This document shows positions 22,710 to 33,899 of a DNA stretch of 64,000 nt, piece by piece. The position numbers and the translations under genes are program-made. The notes beneath the pieces are model-generated. The model was not told where the DNA came from, did not search any database, and worked only from the letters and a program-made list of their open reading frames with translations. Each line of letters opens with the position of its first letter. The stretch's first letter is position 1. Source of the stretch: Owenia fusiformis. Its lineage: Eukaryota; Annelida; Polychaeta; Sabellida; Oweniidae. The stretch covers positions 10,308,931 through 10,372,930 of the forward strand of contig CAIIXF020000003.1 of the NCBI GenBank assembly GCA_903813345.2, in the 5' to 3' direction.

Positions 22710-23600
22710 AAGTGGAATCTTTCCAATTACCAATATAGCATTATTATTGTTTTTTGACACTGTGGATTAAAATATTAAAAATACACACATTCAAAATGAT
22801 TCAATTGAAACCTAGCCAGTCTGTTCAATGAATCCAATCAGAACGTCTACTAATCCACATGATACATCATAATTAAATTGCTTTTTTAAAGCGGATATTT
22901 CATACCATAACCCCAAAAAAGTATAGAACGCATTGTATTTGTATTTTACTTCACACAGACATATTTGTGTATGTGAAATAATTATATTACTTGAATTTTT
23001 TATTCCCCATTACAAGGTAAACCTATAGCAAATTATACAGCCTTCTCACAGCTGTGAGCGAGATGATAAAACTGGTCGAGTGAACTCGTTTGAGTTATCT
23101 ATTCTCCGTAAAAATATCAGAGAATGTGTGTTTATAGCGTAGCTTTGGTTTGGTAAATCAATGAAGTATGATATACACGGATGAGTAAATATAGGTTATT
23201 TAAACAGAAGTGCAAAATTCTTCCATTGAAAAGTACAGAGGCGGGAACTCGCGAAACATTACATGTGCCTGACTGCATCCACATAGATCGACTAGCCACA
23301 GTGTTATAGATATGTTCTTTTTGTCTCCATTATGAATTGTACTTCACTCCAAAGACCATTAGGAGCTTTAGTTTATAATATGTGCAATAAGAGATCTCTT
23401 AATATTGATAGGCTATAATCACTAAATGAGTATGCATGTCACCTAAGTTTCCTTTATAAAATATTTATTTAAAATGTATCTAGTCAGAAACTCCTTGGTT
23501 TTATGATGCCTCTTTTTAGTGCTTCGAGCTATCAACCTTGGGGAAGATGGTCTCAATTCACTACTGCAGAGGTGTATATTATCTATGGGGTTCTTTTTTA
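22710..23600. other. non-coding, nothing recognised
   Basis: AT-rich sequence; one short shared repeat at about 23250-23310 (see 8650-9400). No gene signal. Confidence 0.35.
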
Positions 23601-23619
23601 TTTATTCACTGCTCATGCA

Positions 23620-24150
23620 AATCACATTTAGTGCAATATATGTATTTATTATTCAATATGCATCTCACATTTAGTGCAATATATGCATTTATTGTAATAT
23701 TTGTCTTCAAACATATGCATTATGTATTTCACATTTAGTGCAATATTCATATTAATTGTAATATTTGACCATATGCAATATACTACTTACATTTAGTGCA
23801 ATATATGTATTTATCATGCAATATGCATCTCGCATTTAGTGCAATACATGTATTTATTGTAATATTTGTCTTCAACCGATGCATTGTGTATTTCACATTT
23901 AGTGCAATGTTCATATTTATTGTAATATTTGACCATAGTGCAACATGCTACTTACATTAAGTGCAATATATGAATTTATTGTAATAACAGTCTTCGACCA
24001 TATGCATGATACAATTCACATTTAGTGCGATATTTGTATTTATTGTAATTTTTGACCATATGCAACATGCTATTCTCATTTAGTGCAATATATGTATTTA
24101 TTATGCAATATCGATATCACATTAGGTGCAATATATGTATTTAATAATGA
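23620..24150 (+). repeat. degenerate tandem repeat with CATTTAGTGCAATAT core
   Basis: Ten copies of the core ACATTTAGTGCAATATATG followed by TATTTATTGTAAT, spaced about 42 to 65 bases apart. Alternate spacers include TTTGACCATATGCAA. Non-coding minisatellite-type array. Confidence 0.75.
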
Positions 24151-24229
24151 TTGACAATATCATTCCATGAACTGCTTATTTATTTATGCCAAACTGATTA
24201 ATCAGACTGAATTTATATCATTGTTTATT

Positions 24230-24465
24230 AATCATGTATAAATTTTTACCAGGGACATTTTTTGTCTCTGTCTTTATGAGTGTTGACCCAAGCTGCCCAT
24301 TGGGGGTAGTAATGGGTGACACTCAGATATAATGTATTCTGTGTCTCATAAGTCGGCACCGGCTGGTGATGTTACAAAATGTTGTTTTTATTATGTATTT
24401 TATATGTATATTGTAATGTCAGTGACACAAAAATAAACTATTTTAAACTAAAAACTAAACTAAAC
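24230..24465 (+). repeat. probable 3' end of a LINE
   Basis: Ends with AATAAACTATTTTAAACTAA followed by ACTAAACTAAACTG, a short-repeat tail like the 3' ends of CR1/Jockey-type LINEs. The preceding ATTGTAATGTCAGTGACAC stretch resembles a LINE 3' UTR. No coding part remains. Confidence 0.4.
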
Positions 24466-25068
24466 TGTATACTGAGGTATTTATATTGTTTATTTCACAT
24501 ACTGTTGTCAAGTAAAAACAAATAACAGGTAATTATTGTAACATAAACAATTAATAAATTACAGCAAGCTACATTCAAAGTTTCTCTAAAACAACTTTTC
24601 AGTAGTTTCACAGTTGTATCTTAGACATTTCTATTTCATTGTTTCATAGTAGAGTTTTGCTCAATTTATTTATAGTTTTTGAGACGATTATATTCTGAGG
24701 ATTCGAGAGTGGACTACGTTCACGAAAGTAGCTTTATACTTCGTTTTCCCTGTCGGAGTACCTAACCCAGAAGTGACATTAGATTTACTCCAACGCAATC
24801 TTCAGAATTCGGACTATATCTGAATATGACATGTGACCATATATCGATATCCAGAGGGAGGTCCGCTGATATTATTAAGTATCTGATGCGAGGACTGTTT
24901 TGCTGTCATAAATTTCAAATACAATGTTTGACTTTCCTAAAGTACTATTGTAAAACATTAACATAATAGTTTACCATTATTGTGTACAAATACATAGCAT
25001 TATTCTTAAAATACTAATTTATGTTAAATATATCACTTCAACAGTTGATTAAACCTGACAACTTGACA
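24466..25068 (+). repeat. putative 5' LTR region
   Basis: The only firm boundary is the 3' end at 25068, placed by the primer-binding site two bases later. The upstream limit is a guess (a TGT at about 24464). No second LTR is present in the window, so length and duplication cannot be checked. Confidence 0.35.
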
Positions 25069-25069
25069 A

Positions 25070-25082
25070 TGGGGGCTCGTCC
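25070..25082 (+). promoter_or_regulatory. retrotransposon primer-binding site, tRNA-Pro type
   Basis: TGGGGGCTCGTCC lies just after ...TTGACA, the expected LTR end, and equals the first 13 bases of the site complementary to the tRNA-Pro 3' end used by many LTR elements. A gag-like ORF about 1 kb downstream supports the call. Confidence 0.65.
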
Positions 25083-25594
25083 ATTCTGAATGTGATTTAA
25101 TGTAATTTAAAATTTGTAGTACCTTGTAATTTACCTTGCTTTTACATATATTTGGCAATTTTATAGACCACTGTATTTTATCTTCCAGTAGAAGATTACA
25201 ATTAATTCTGCAACGAAAAGCTGAATGTCAAACGGCGCTACTGCAAGTTCCTGACTTCGTACATCTTGTAAGGCTCTTCTGTTGCTGTTCGAACGTCAGC
25301 GTTCTTGTACTACTGCGTGAAGATCCCACACCGTCAGTCGTTATTGGGTAATATAGTATTAATTAAGGGTTTTAGTCTCTACACCTTGATGGGAGAGACT
25401 ACTGTCATTTTCGTCATCATTACCCTTTTAAAAAGGTTGTACCCCTTGTTGTGTATAAATGTTCGTTCATTTTGATGTGTTCAATTCCAATTGTGCGCTC
25501 ATTTTGACTACAAACTCTATACGTTCGTTCAGTTTTATGTGTTTCACGTGTTCGTTGAATTCCCACTCAAAAACTCAGTATCCACAGTTTGTAG

Positions 25595-25845
25595 TGTATG
25601 TTAGTAAATCGAACCACGTACGTGTAAGTAAGTAAATCGTGTACCGGAACTACGTCTAAGTAAGTAAATCGTGTACCGGAACCACGTGTAAGTATGTAAA
25701 TCGTGTACCGGAACCACGTGTAAGTAAGTAAATCGTGTACCGGAACCACGTGTAAGTAAATCGTGTAACTGAAACACGTATATGTTTGAAAAAGTGTACC
25801 CAACCACGTGTAAGTAAATCGTATACCAACAAATTATACGTAACA
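25595..25845 (+). repeat. tandem repeat in LTR-element leader
   Basis: About six to seven units of 27 to 33 bp of the type CCACGTGTAAGTAAGTAAAT followed by CGTGTACCGGAA. The units become shorter and less exact toward 25845. Frames translated from it are artefacts. Confidence 0.8.
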
Positions 25846-26066
25846 TGTATCTCCGTCATTCGTGTAACTAAATGTGTCTGTATCTACCACGTATACAGTA
25901 ACGTGTATTATCCGTCGTACAATCAAGTAGTTGTAAACGTAGATCGTGTTTGTGTTCATGTGAACCTTCATAACCTGTCTTTATAGAATGAAACTGTGTC
26001 ATCGTGTAAATTCTCTTTAAATCTTCATTTTTCATCTTCGTTCACTGATCTACAAAACCGTACAAA

Positions 26067-27260
26067 ATGGAAAATTCCGATGATCTGGTTAAATATATTG
26101 ACGCGGGAAAAGCATTAGGATTAACCGGTGATAAATTGCTCGAATTTGTAGAGAAAGAGAGCAATCGCATTGATGAACGTAAGGAACGTGCAAGAAAAAG
26201 AGAAGAAATACGCGTCGAAAATGAACAATCTTTCAAACTCGCAGAATTAATAGAGCGCTTAGCAACCATTGAAACCGAAAAACGTGCTCAACTTGTGAAT
26301 GAACAAACTTTTACACTCGCAGAATTCGAACGACTAGCAGCCATTGAAACCGAAAAACGTGCTCAACTTGAAATCAATCTTGAAATTACAAGAACAAATG
26401 CCGAGAGAAACAATACTTCCATTGTTTCAAATAACATCAAAAAAGGTCCGAAATTACCTTGGTTCGATGAAAATAAAGACAACATTGATTCTTACCTAAG
26501 CCGGTTCGAAAAATACGCATTATCTCAAGATTGGCAACAAGATCAGTATGCAAATTACCTCGGTGCATTATTAAGGGGCAAAGCATTAGATGTTTACCAC
26601 CGCATGCCCGCCGATCAAGTAAATAATTACGATCTATTGAAAACCGAACTATTGAAACATTATAATCGCAATGAAGATAGTTTCAGAAAAAAGTTTTTCC
26701 AAAGCTCATTTGAGAGTGGAGAAAACGCAACTCAATATGCAAATCGCATTTCACTGTATTTCGATCGCTGGATTTCAATGTCAAATACTGAGAAAGAATA
26801 CAAAAGTTTAGCAGATCTCTTAATACGCGAACAATTTTTACACACAGTTGACAAAAACGTATCTACATTCATTCGCGAACACGAAATAACCAGTTTAGAA
26901 AGTGTTGTGAAATGCCGAAAAATATGCAATAGCGCACGGTAAAGATTCTTTGAAAAAACAATATAAACATGCGCGAAAATTAGAATCCAATAAAGCACAA
27001 AACAATGAAATATCCGAGAAAGCTGAAAATACACAAAATTCAAACAATCTTCCTGCCAAGCAATTCGTGCCTATTATTAGTCGAACTTGTTTTTTTGTTC
27101 TCGCAAAGGTCACATCGCTTCTGATTGTAAAACCAAACAACCCAAACAAACAACAAAACAAGAAAAGCCAATACAGTCGGCCGCTGTTGAAATTGTGAAC
27201 CATGATCAATGTGAAAGTTCGGATGAAAGTGATTACGATGGTTTAGGCCCTATGTCATCT
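26067..27260 (+). pseudogene. Gypsy-type LTR retrotransposon gag, frameshifted and truncated
   Basis: The first frame (26067-26942, 291 codons) has an N-terminal coiled coil with two near-identical segments (LATIETEKRAQL and LAAIETEKRAQL), then a capsid-like retrotrans_gag region (LPWFDENKDNIDSYLSRFE, ALLRGKALDVYHRMP, FRKKFFQSSF). A short deletion near 26915 and a lost T in the T run near 27090 break the frame. A CCHC zinc knuckle spans 27088-27128 (C-x2-C-x4-H-x4-C, after the frameshift). Matching decline ends at about 27260, where repeat block A begins. Protease, RT and integrase are missing, so the element is dead. Gag would form the particle that packages element RNA. Confidence 0.75.
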
Positions 27261-27509
27261 TATGAAGGTCACCTTAATGGGTCAAGGCTATTTCAAATTC
27301 AAATGTTAATATCTAAGTGTTTGGCATTTTAATTGCAATTGGCAACTGTTGTGACCCTTGGTGACTCATGATTAGGTGACCGTGGGCCAAGGTCATTTAA
27401 GGACAAAGGTCAATATCTAGGTATTTGGTGAGTAAAGGTTCTTGGGGCTGCTGTGACCTTCGGTGATCAATGCTTAGGTGACCTAAGGTCAAGGTTACTG
27501 TTTATGGAT

Positions 27510-28228
27510 CAAGGTCATCTCAAGGTCAAAGGTCAATGTCTAGGTATTTTTTGCTTTTTATGACCCTTGGTCTGTGTTGTGACTCATGATTAGGTGACAT
27601 GAGGTTAAGGTCAACTTTATCTTATCTTAACACATAAAATATCCAGTTTTGTGGACAGATCATGACCAATTGTTCCTCCTTTTGGGGCTTTTGTGCCTTC
27701 AATATCATTAATCACTGTGACATAGCTACCACGGTATATCCATAATAGGGTTTGAAACATGTAACCATCCTCAACATCTAGGCCTAGAAACATGTAACCA
27801 TCCCCGATATAAAATAATAAAAACATCAGATCAGGTCCACCTAGATTTATCATGTCACATTGGAGATGAGGATAAACTTTGATTTTGTAACCATTATACA
27901 AGTTCGTGGGCCTATGACTTCCACTTGTTACCACTTAAATGTACGTATGTTGCCTTTCCGTACTCTTTCAAGAGCACAACCTCAAAGACACTCTTCAAAT
28001 GACTGGTAGTTCTTTGATTAAGCATATTTCCGATAAGACATTATATTTATGACAATTTATTTAATGCATACAGTGTAACATAAAATTCACTCCAAGAATC
28101 CCATATAAGGTCGTTAAAGTCACGTAAGATTGTTCTTATTGACCAACAAGATTTGTGCAATTCAGAGGGCAGCTTTAGTATCATCTATGGCTAGTCTATA
28201 TTATTTGAGGTCAGGATATGCACTTTTC
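27510..28228. repeat. dispersed repeat block A, copy 2 (empty MITE site)
   Basis: Diverged copy of 3960-5130, in the same sense. It lacks the MITE: the target reads GACCAATTGTTCC at about 27664-27676. The 27270-27510 stretch is made of related AGGTCA-containing segments. Confidence 0.75.
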
Positions 28229-28229
28229 T

Positions 28230-29100
28230 CAAAACAGCTCTGGAATGGTCCACTGAAGCTATCTGTGTCTGCTACTAACTCCAAGTATATTTTTAGCCTG
28301 AAGAAGAAATTGAAATCCATTGGTCACTTTTGCTTAAAATATTGATGTAGTATTTTTTGTGATTTTGAAAATTTTGCTGCTTTCAATTTTGCTGTTTCTG
28401 AGCAATAAACATTTTCCAATCGGTCATTGATAATTGTGTACTAGCATCATGTTATTATATAGAGAAATGGCATGAAATAAGGCATGAAACACTGGCACTA
28501 ACAGGCCAGTAGGCAGGGGGGTGGGGGGAGTGGGGGTAGGAGGGTTCAAGGGCTTGAGCAAGCTATTGGTAGCACTTTCAAATTGGCACCCAGAAAAAAT
28601 TCAAGGCTTAAGATACAGATTGGAAATCAGTCTTATTAATTAGGTATATCCACTATATGTCTGAGGAAGATATCATTTTCTTGAAAGATGAATGATAATT
28701 TTTTTTATAAATTTTCATTTTTCATTTTTCAATTTTCATTATCAATTTTTCAATATGCCTTATTCTCTATGTAACAAATTCCCAAGAAAAAATCCACATT
28801 TACAAATATACTTCAAGCATGTACTTGAAGAGAGTAAGTTAAAGTAATTTGGCTGCATTGGAAAGATTAAGGAATTTGCTTTAAAATGATATGCAACAAG
28901 TGTGTCCATAATAGTGAATAGAGTTTTGATAATTGCTTGTAGCACACAACTGTTGGTGTAACATTTCATTGTAAATTTTATGTTAAAAAAGACAGAATTT
29001 TTCAACATATTTTCCAATGTTTGCTTACTGTTTTTTTAAGATGATATCAAAAGTACGGAATGTTAGAATTCTGTCAATAAAAAAATTATAGAAAAGGCTG
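28230..29100. other. non-coding, AT-rich
   Basis: No gene seen. A phrase at about 28548-28600 (GGGCTTGAGCAAGCTATTGG then TAGCACTTT) recurs inverted at about 33597-33633, so the 30.5-33.5 kb element complex is flanked by an older inverted repeat. Confidence 0.4.
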
Positions 29101-29158
29101 CAGTGGTTCCTGAGATATTGGCTCCCAAAATAACCAACTGATTTTCCGACACGCAAAT

Positions 29159-30393
29159 GTCTTTTCCGAAGAGCATGTGTATTTCAAGACTGAAGTAATA
29201 TGATACCCTAAAAACTATTTTAAAACAAAATGCATTTAGTTTCTTGAATATTCAAAACAAATAAGTAGCTTTGAACTGTCATATATACCTGTAAAATCAA
29301 TTTTAAAATTCCGACACAAGAAAAAAGTCCTTTCCGAAGAGCTCTTTGGAAAAGACAAACTCTGTCAAAACAGTGCATTTACCAACAATTTTAAAGAGAA
29401 ACACACTGGAATATATTTTCTGATGAACTTTTATACATAAAATATCTTTACTGAAGTAACTAAGACTAAAACAGGAACTACAAAAGTAAATGTGTCCTTT
29501 CCGAAGAGCAATCCAATCTCTGATTAGGAATGCTATATTGGATGTCAATAACTAACTTTTCTACTGATGTATAAAGGCACTAGCACAATGTTTACAAATA
29601 TAACATTGAATCTTGATTTTGACAGTACTGTAAAACCCTTTAAAACACTGAGTGTAAAATATTGCAAATGAAGAATGCCGCAAATATAAAATTGTATCTT
29701 CATCACTATTTTTCCTGTGATAATAGGTTTAATCCACTGACAATTACCACCAACAATTGAGTCATTTCTGTGCATAATGCTGTTACATAGGCCCACGTGT
29801 CCCTGGCCCATTCATGATAGCCTTAAAGTGATGACTTTAATGATGTTCTACCCTATTATCGCCCATATATCTACCTATGAAAAATTGCAGATAATGTTGT
29901 AATCTGTGGTAAATCTCGAAAACATGAATACACGAATAGAAACAAATGTACAATCACTGAAAATTGCTCCCACAAATTCAATCTATTTAACAGCATTTAG
30001 CAATATACTAAAAAATGTCCTTTCCGAAGAGCTTTGGACAAGTGTAGTTTAGTCATATGGTACACATATATACTATCATGATTGTCTCTTATATAAACAA
30101 ACATTATTAAGGACTTTGTAATGATTCAGACAGAAGGAAAAATCAACAGGATATTCAACGCTATTAAGTATTATCGTAATTGGAAAAATGATTGAACCTT
30201 TTTGCCAAAATCACAGGCCAAGTGACGAGACTGGTCTTCCTATTTCATTTCTATGATAATGATTCAGATAAAAACTATTAGTTATTTAGAACCATTTATG
30301 TGCATGCTTTAAAACAAAATATGCGGAACATATAATGAAACTTATGTATACCCTTTAATAATTGCAATTATGTGTGTGTCCTTTCCGAAGAGC
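29159..30393 (+). repeat. five spaced copies of a 16-base word
   Basis: GTCCTTTCCGAAGAGC occurs at 29327, 29494, 30017 and 30378, and with one change (GTCTTTTCCGAAGAGC) at 29159, always on the + strand. Spacings are 168, 167, 523 and 361 bases. Sequence between the copies is not alike by eye, except that CCGACAC precedes the first two. The role is unknown. Confidence 0.8.
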
Positions 30394-31787
30394 CAAAGTT
30401 GGGGCTTATAATATCATCCTGATTTTTCCGATATCGATGCAAAAAGTTATCTCTGGGTCAATAAAAAATAAAAGGTAAGACATTATACTCTAGTAGCTCA
30501 TGCTGGTTGAGTATGCACTTCTATGTCCAGAGATTTTCTCTTCAGAAATCATCTATGTGAAGGTCATTGATCAATTTTGGCTTGGTAACATATTTGCCAC
30601 TGAAGGCGAAATAGGTCAAATGGCCACGCCCTTTTTTACGCGAATACTCCCCCCCCCCATTTTTGCATCTCCGGAACCGTTGGGCATAGAAGGTTGTGTG
30701 ACCACTCAAAATGTCCGGAATGGCCACATTATAGGGGGTCAATAATACATATGTATTTAAAAAAGTCAATGGTTCTCAAGATATTTCCCAAAAACTGATT
30801 TTAGAATGAAAACTCCACTATTTTCTCCTTTGATCCTGTCCCTAGCTCCGATTTCGTTACTCGGCTGGGAAAAAAGGTTTGTTGGTATCATTTTGTTCCA
30901 GACACTCTCTAGAATAAATTCATCTTGGGTGGAATAAAAATGTGTGGTAAACGAATTCGCTATGGGCAGTTAAAGAGGCGCCATCTATTCATTTTCAAAC
31001 AGGGGGTAGGGGTATAAAATAATTTTTTAACACATTTTAATAGTAAAATGACATTAAAATACTAATAAAATCTTATCAAAAACATTATTTACAATCAGTA
31101 TGAATTTTCTTGTGTGGATTAGGGTGAAAATAAGGGCATATCTTGAAATTCACTACAGGGGCGCCACCTATTTCTGTACGTGTAATAACTTATTTTAGAT
31201 TCGCTACGGTACAAAATGTACTGAAAAAATTCATTCTGAAGGACCTATACATGTTCATACCACATACTTAAAATCAGACCAATAGCTTATGTACCGGCGG
31301 AGAAAAAATTTATTGAAATTTAAAATTGTGGTATCATGCAGGATAGGGGTGACCATATCTCACATTATTAACTTCCAAAATATAGAGCATATGCATCTCA
31401 AATGTGCTCAAAATGTTGTATGTACTCTTGCTTTGTCATAATAGTACTAATAAGAAGTAGAAAAAAAATGATTGTACATTTTAGAAATATTAATTCTCAT
31501 TTTGGCTTCTGACGTCCCAGGGGTGACCATATCTCACCTTTATAACTTCCAAAATATGGAGCATATGTTTCTCAAATGTGGTCAAAATGGTGTATGTACT
31601 CTTGCTTTGTCATAATATTAGTAATAAGAAGTAAGAAAATGATTGTACATTTAAAAAATATTAATTCTCATTTTGGCTTCTGACGTCCCAGGGGTGACCA
31701 TATGTCACCTTAAAAACTTCCAAAATATGGAGCATATGTATCTCAAATGTGCTCAAATGGTGTATATACTCTTGCTTTGTCATAATA

Positions 31788-32867
31788 GAGAGATTTCGCA
31801 CCTAGTGAAAGTACAACTTATAACGTGTACTTATACTTATAGGTAAACATACAAGGTGTTTCATAATGTGAGCTTTTCTTCAGGAAAGATCTTCTCGGAC
31901 TGAAATAAATACAGGTCAAAGGGATGCCATTTGTACTTTCTTGAATTGTAGTATGTTTAGTTGATCCAAATGTGTTTGTCTAGAATAAAATAGGCTCATA
32001 TATAGTACATATGCTATAGACCCGTCTCTTCTCAAATTGACTTTTTGGAGATGCTAGTTATGAAACACCCTGTATGTCATATGTTGAGCTACTGAATGTG
32101 TCGTTTCCAGGAATTGCTAGAACCTACTGGTTTGATTGGTGTTTCAAATTGATGGCTAAAGTATTTGATTGGATACTGTTCCCACTCAGCCAATTAATTT
32201 TAAAAAATGCTTGCGGTCAATTGTTCCACACACATGTAGGCAAATTTTTATACGGAGATCCAACTGTATACGTTATCATTTACGTAAATATACCGTTTTG
32301 TAAGTTAATTGAACTTATACTGATCATGAAAACATTGAAATAATCAACTTGTTTATGTATTGACTCACTTTAAAGAATCATGACTCCCTTTGAAGGATCG
32401 TGTTTATAATACACTACAACTACAAGGACACGGAAGCAAGCATTTAATTATAATGTGCATAATCTACACGTGCAGATGACAGTGCATTCATAGTCCAGTG
32501 TTCTCCCCAAAAAAATTTTTCAACTGGGTGCAAGATTTCAAGTCTGAAAAAATCAGCACTCGCTACGCTCACAATATCTCTGTGTAGGTGCTAACTTCAC
32601 TCATTTTTTAAATCAGAAGTTGAAGTGCAGATGCCAACTGGGTGCCAACTGGGGGGCCTTTGGTTTCAAGTAGGGGGAGCCCCCGGTAAAAGTGACATGG
32701 GGAGATCACTGTAGTCTCTAGTTGATCGAGCTTTTCTATAACGGGAATAGTTATGTTCCATTAAGTACAATTAAAAATTGATTTTAGTAAATATAATAGT
32801 TCGACATGACCCTTTAAACTATACGTATACGTATAAGTTGTACTTTCACTTATGTGCGAAATCTCTC
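31788..32867. mobile_element. nested DNA transposon, GAGAGATTTCGCAC tips
   Basis: Tips GAGAGATTTCGCACCTAGTG and the inverted AGTGAAAGTACAACTTATA-type extension match at both ends. It is flanked by TAATA (31783-31787 and 32868-32872). The repeat unit it interrupts contains a single TAATA, confirming a 5-bp duplication. An 89-codon ORF (32074-32343) has no recognisable domain. Non-autonomous. Confidence 0.7.
31852..32072. mobile_element. small Tc1/mariner-type MITE nested in the nested element
   Basis: 221 bp with tips CAAGGTGTTTCATAA and, inverted, CAGGGTGTTTCATAA, flanked by TA on both sides (31850-31851 and 32073-32074). It is the third level of insertion. Confidence 0.7.
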
Positions 32868-33534
32868 TAATATTAGTAATAATAATAAGAAGTAGAAAAA
32901 TGATTGTACATTTGAGAAATTATTAATTCTCATTTTGGCTTCTGACGTCCCAGGGGTGACCATATGTCACCTTAATAACTTCCAAAATATGGAGCATATG
33001 TATCTCAAATAAACTCAAAATGGTGTATGTACTCTTGCTTTGTCATAATATTATACTAATAAGATGTAGGAATATGATTATACATTTAAAAAATTTTAAT
33101 TTTCAACTCAGCAACCAAAAAAGTTTGTTTCCTTCGCTGATCTGACTAGATAGAGGCTGCGGATTCAGTCTTAAATGATGCAGGATAGATGAAAACTGTT
33201 GTGCGTAACATGCTAAAATCAGTTTTTGGCAAATATCTTGAGAACCATTGACTTTTTTAAATACATATGTATTATTGACCCCCTATAATGTGGCCATTCC
33301 GGACATTTTGAGTGGTCACACAACCTTCTATGTCCAACGGTTCCGGAGATGCAAAAATGGGGGGGGGGAGTATTCGCGTAAAAAAGGGCGTGGCCATTTG
33401 ACCTATTTCGCCTTCAGTGGCAAATATGTTACCAAGCCAAAATTGATCAATGACCTTCACATAGATGATTTCTGAAGAGAAAATCTCTGGACATAGAAGT
33501 GCATACTCAACCAGCATGAGCTACTAGAGTATTA

Positions 33535-33899
33535 AGTAAAATTATGATTCAGGAAAATATTTTCTTCTAGCAAGTTTGAAAATCCACCTCTTTGGGACTA
33601 AAAGTGCTACCAATAGCTTGCTCAAGCCCTCAAGCAAATCTCCCCCCCCCCCCCGGCCAGAAATTTCGAATTTAAAATCATGCAGTTTTTCACCATTCTG
33701 AGCTTTTTTGAATTTATTTTAGGCCAAAATTGTCGAATGTGAACCCCTGGAATTTTTTGAAAAGTAAATCCCCTAGGAAAGGCGAAAACAGTGGTTTGAT
33801 CATCTGAACGCAGAACCTAACATGCTAAAAATGTTCCACTTATGATAAGCTCTGGTTTGTATTCATTTATAAACATCACCATTTTGAAGAATCACTTAC
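33535..33899. other. non-coding, 3' side of COQ9 exon
   Basis: Contains an inverted match to 28548-28600 and a C run (33642-33654). No gene was identified. The last COQ9 exon may lie here or further left. Confidence 0.4.

Larger units (their letters stand above)
31330..33100. repeat. tandem repeat of about 175 bp, split by an insertion
   Basis: Units starting AGGGGTGACCATATCTCACC and containing ACTCTTGCTTTGTCATAATA begin near 31345, 31517, 31690 and, after the nested element, 32951. Each unit includes TTCTGACGTCCCAGGGGTGA. The array is interrupted at 31788-32867. Confidence 0.75.
30486..33531. mobile_element. composite DNA transposon with about 300-bp inverted ends
   Basis: The left end (30486 to about 30810) and right end (about 33215 to 33531) are nearly identical inverted copies with tips TACTCTAGTAGCTCATGC. 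TTA flanks both sides (30483-30485 and 33532-33534), although a TA duplication with shorter tips is also possible. The interior is non-coding tandem repeat plus nested insertions. The mirrored 75-81 codon ORFs at each end are just the two arms. Confidence 0.7.

Noticed and set aside
25567-25859. Overlapping minus-strand ORFs with YTIYLHVV/VHDLLT repeats
   Set aside because: Translation of the leader tandem repeat of the LTR element.
30542-33517. Mirror-image 75 and 81 codon ORFs at 30.5 and 33.3 kb
   Set aside because: They are the two inverted arms of one transposon; no domain, no start context.
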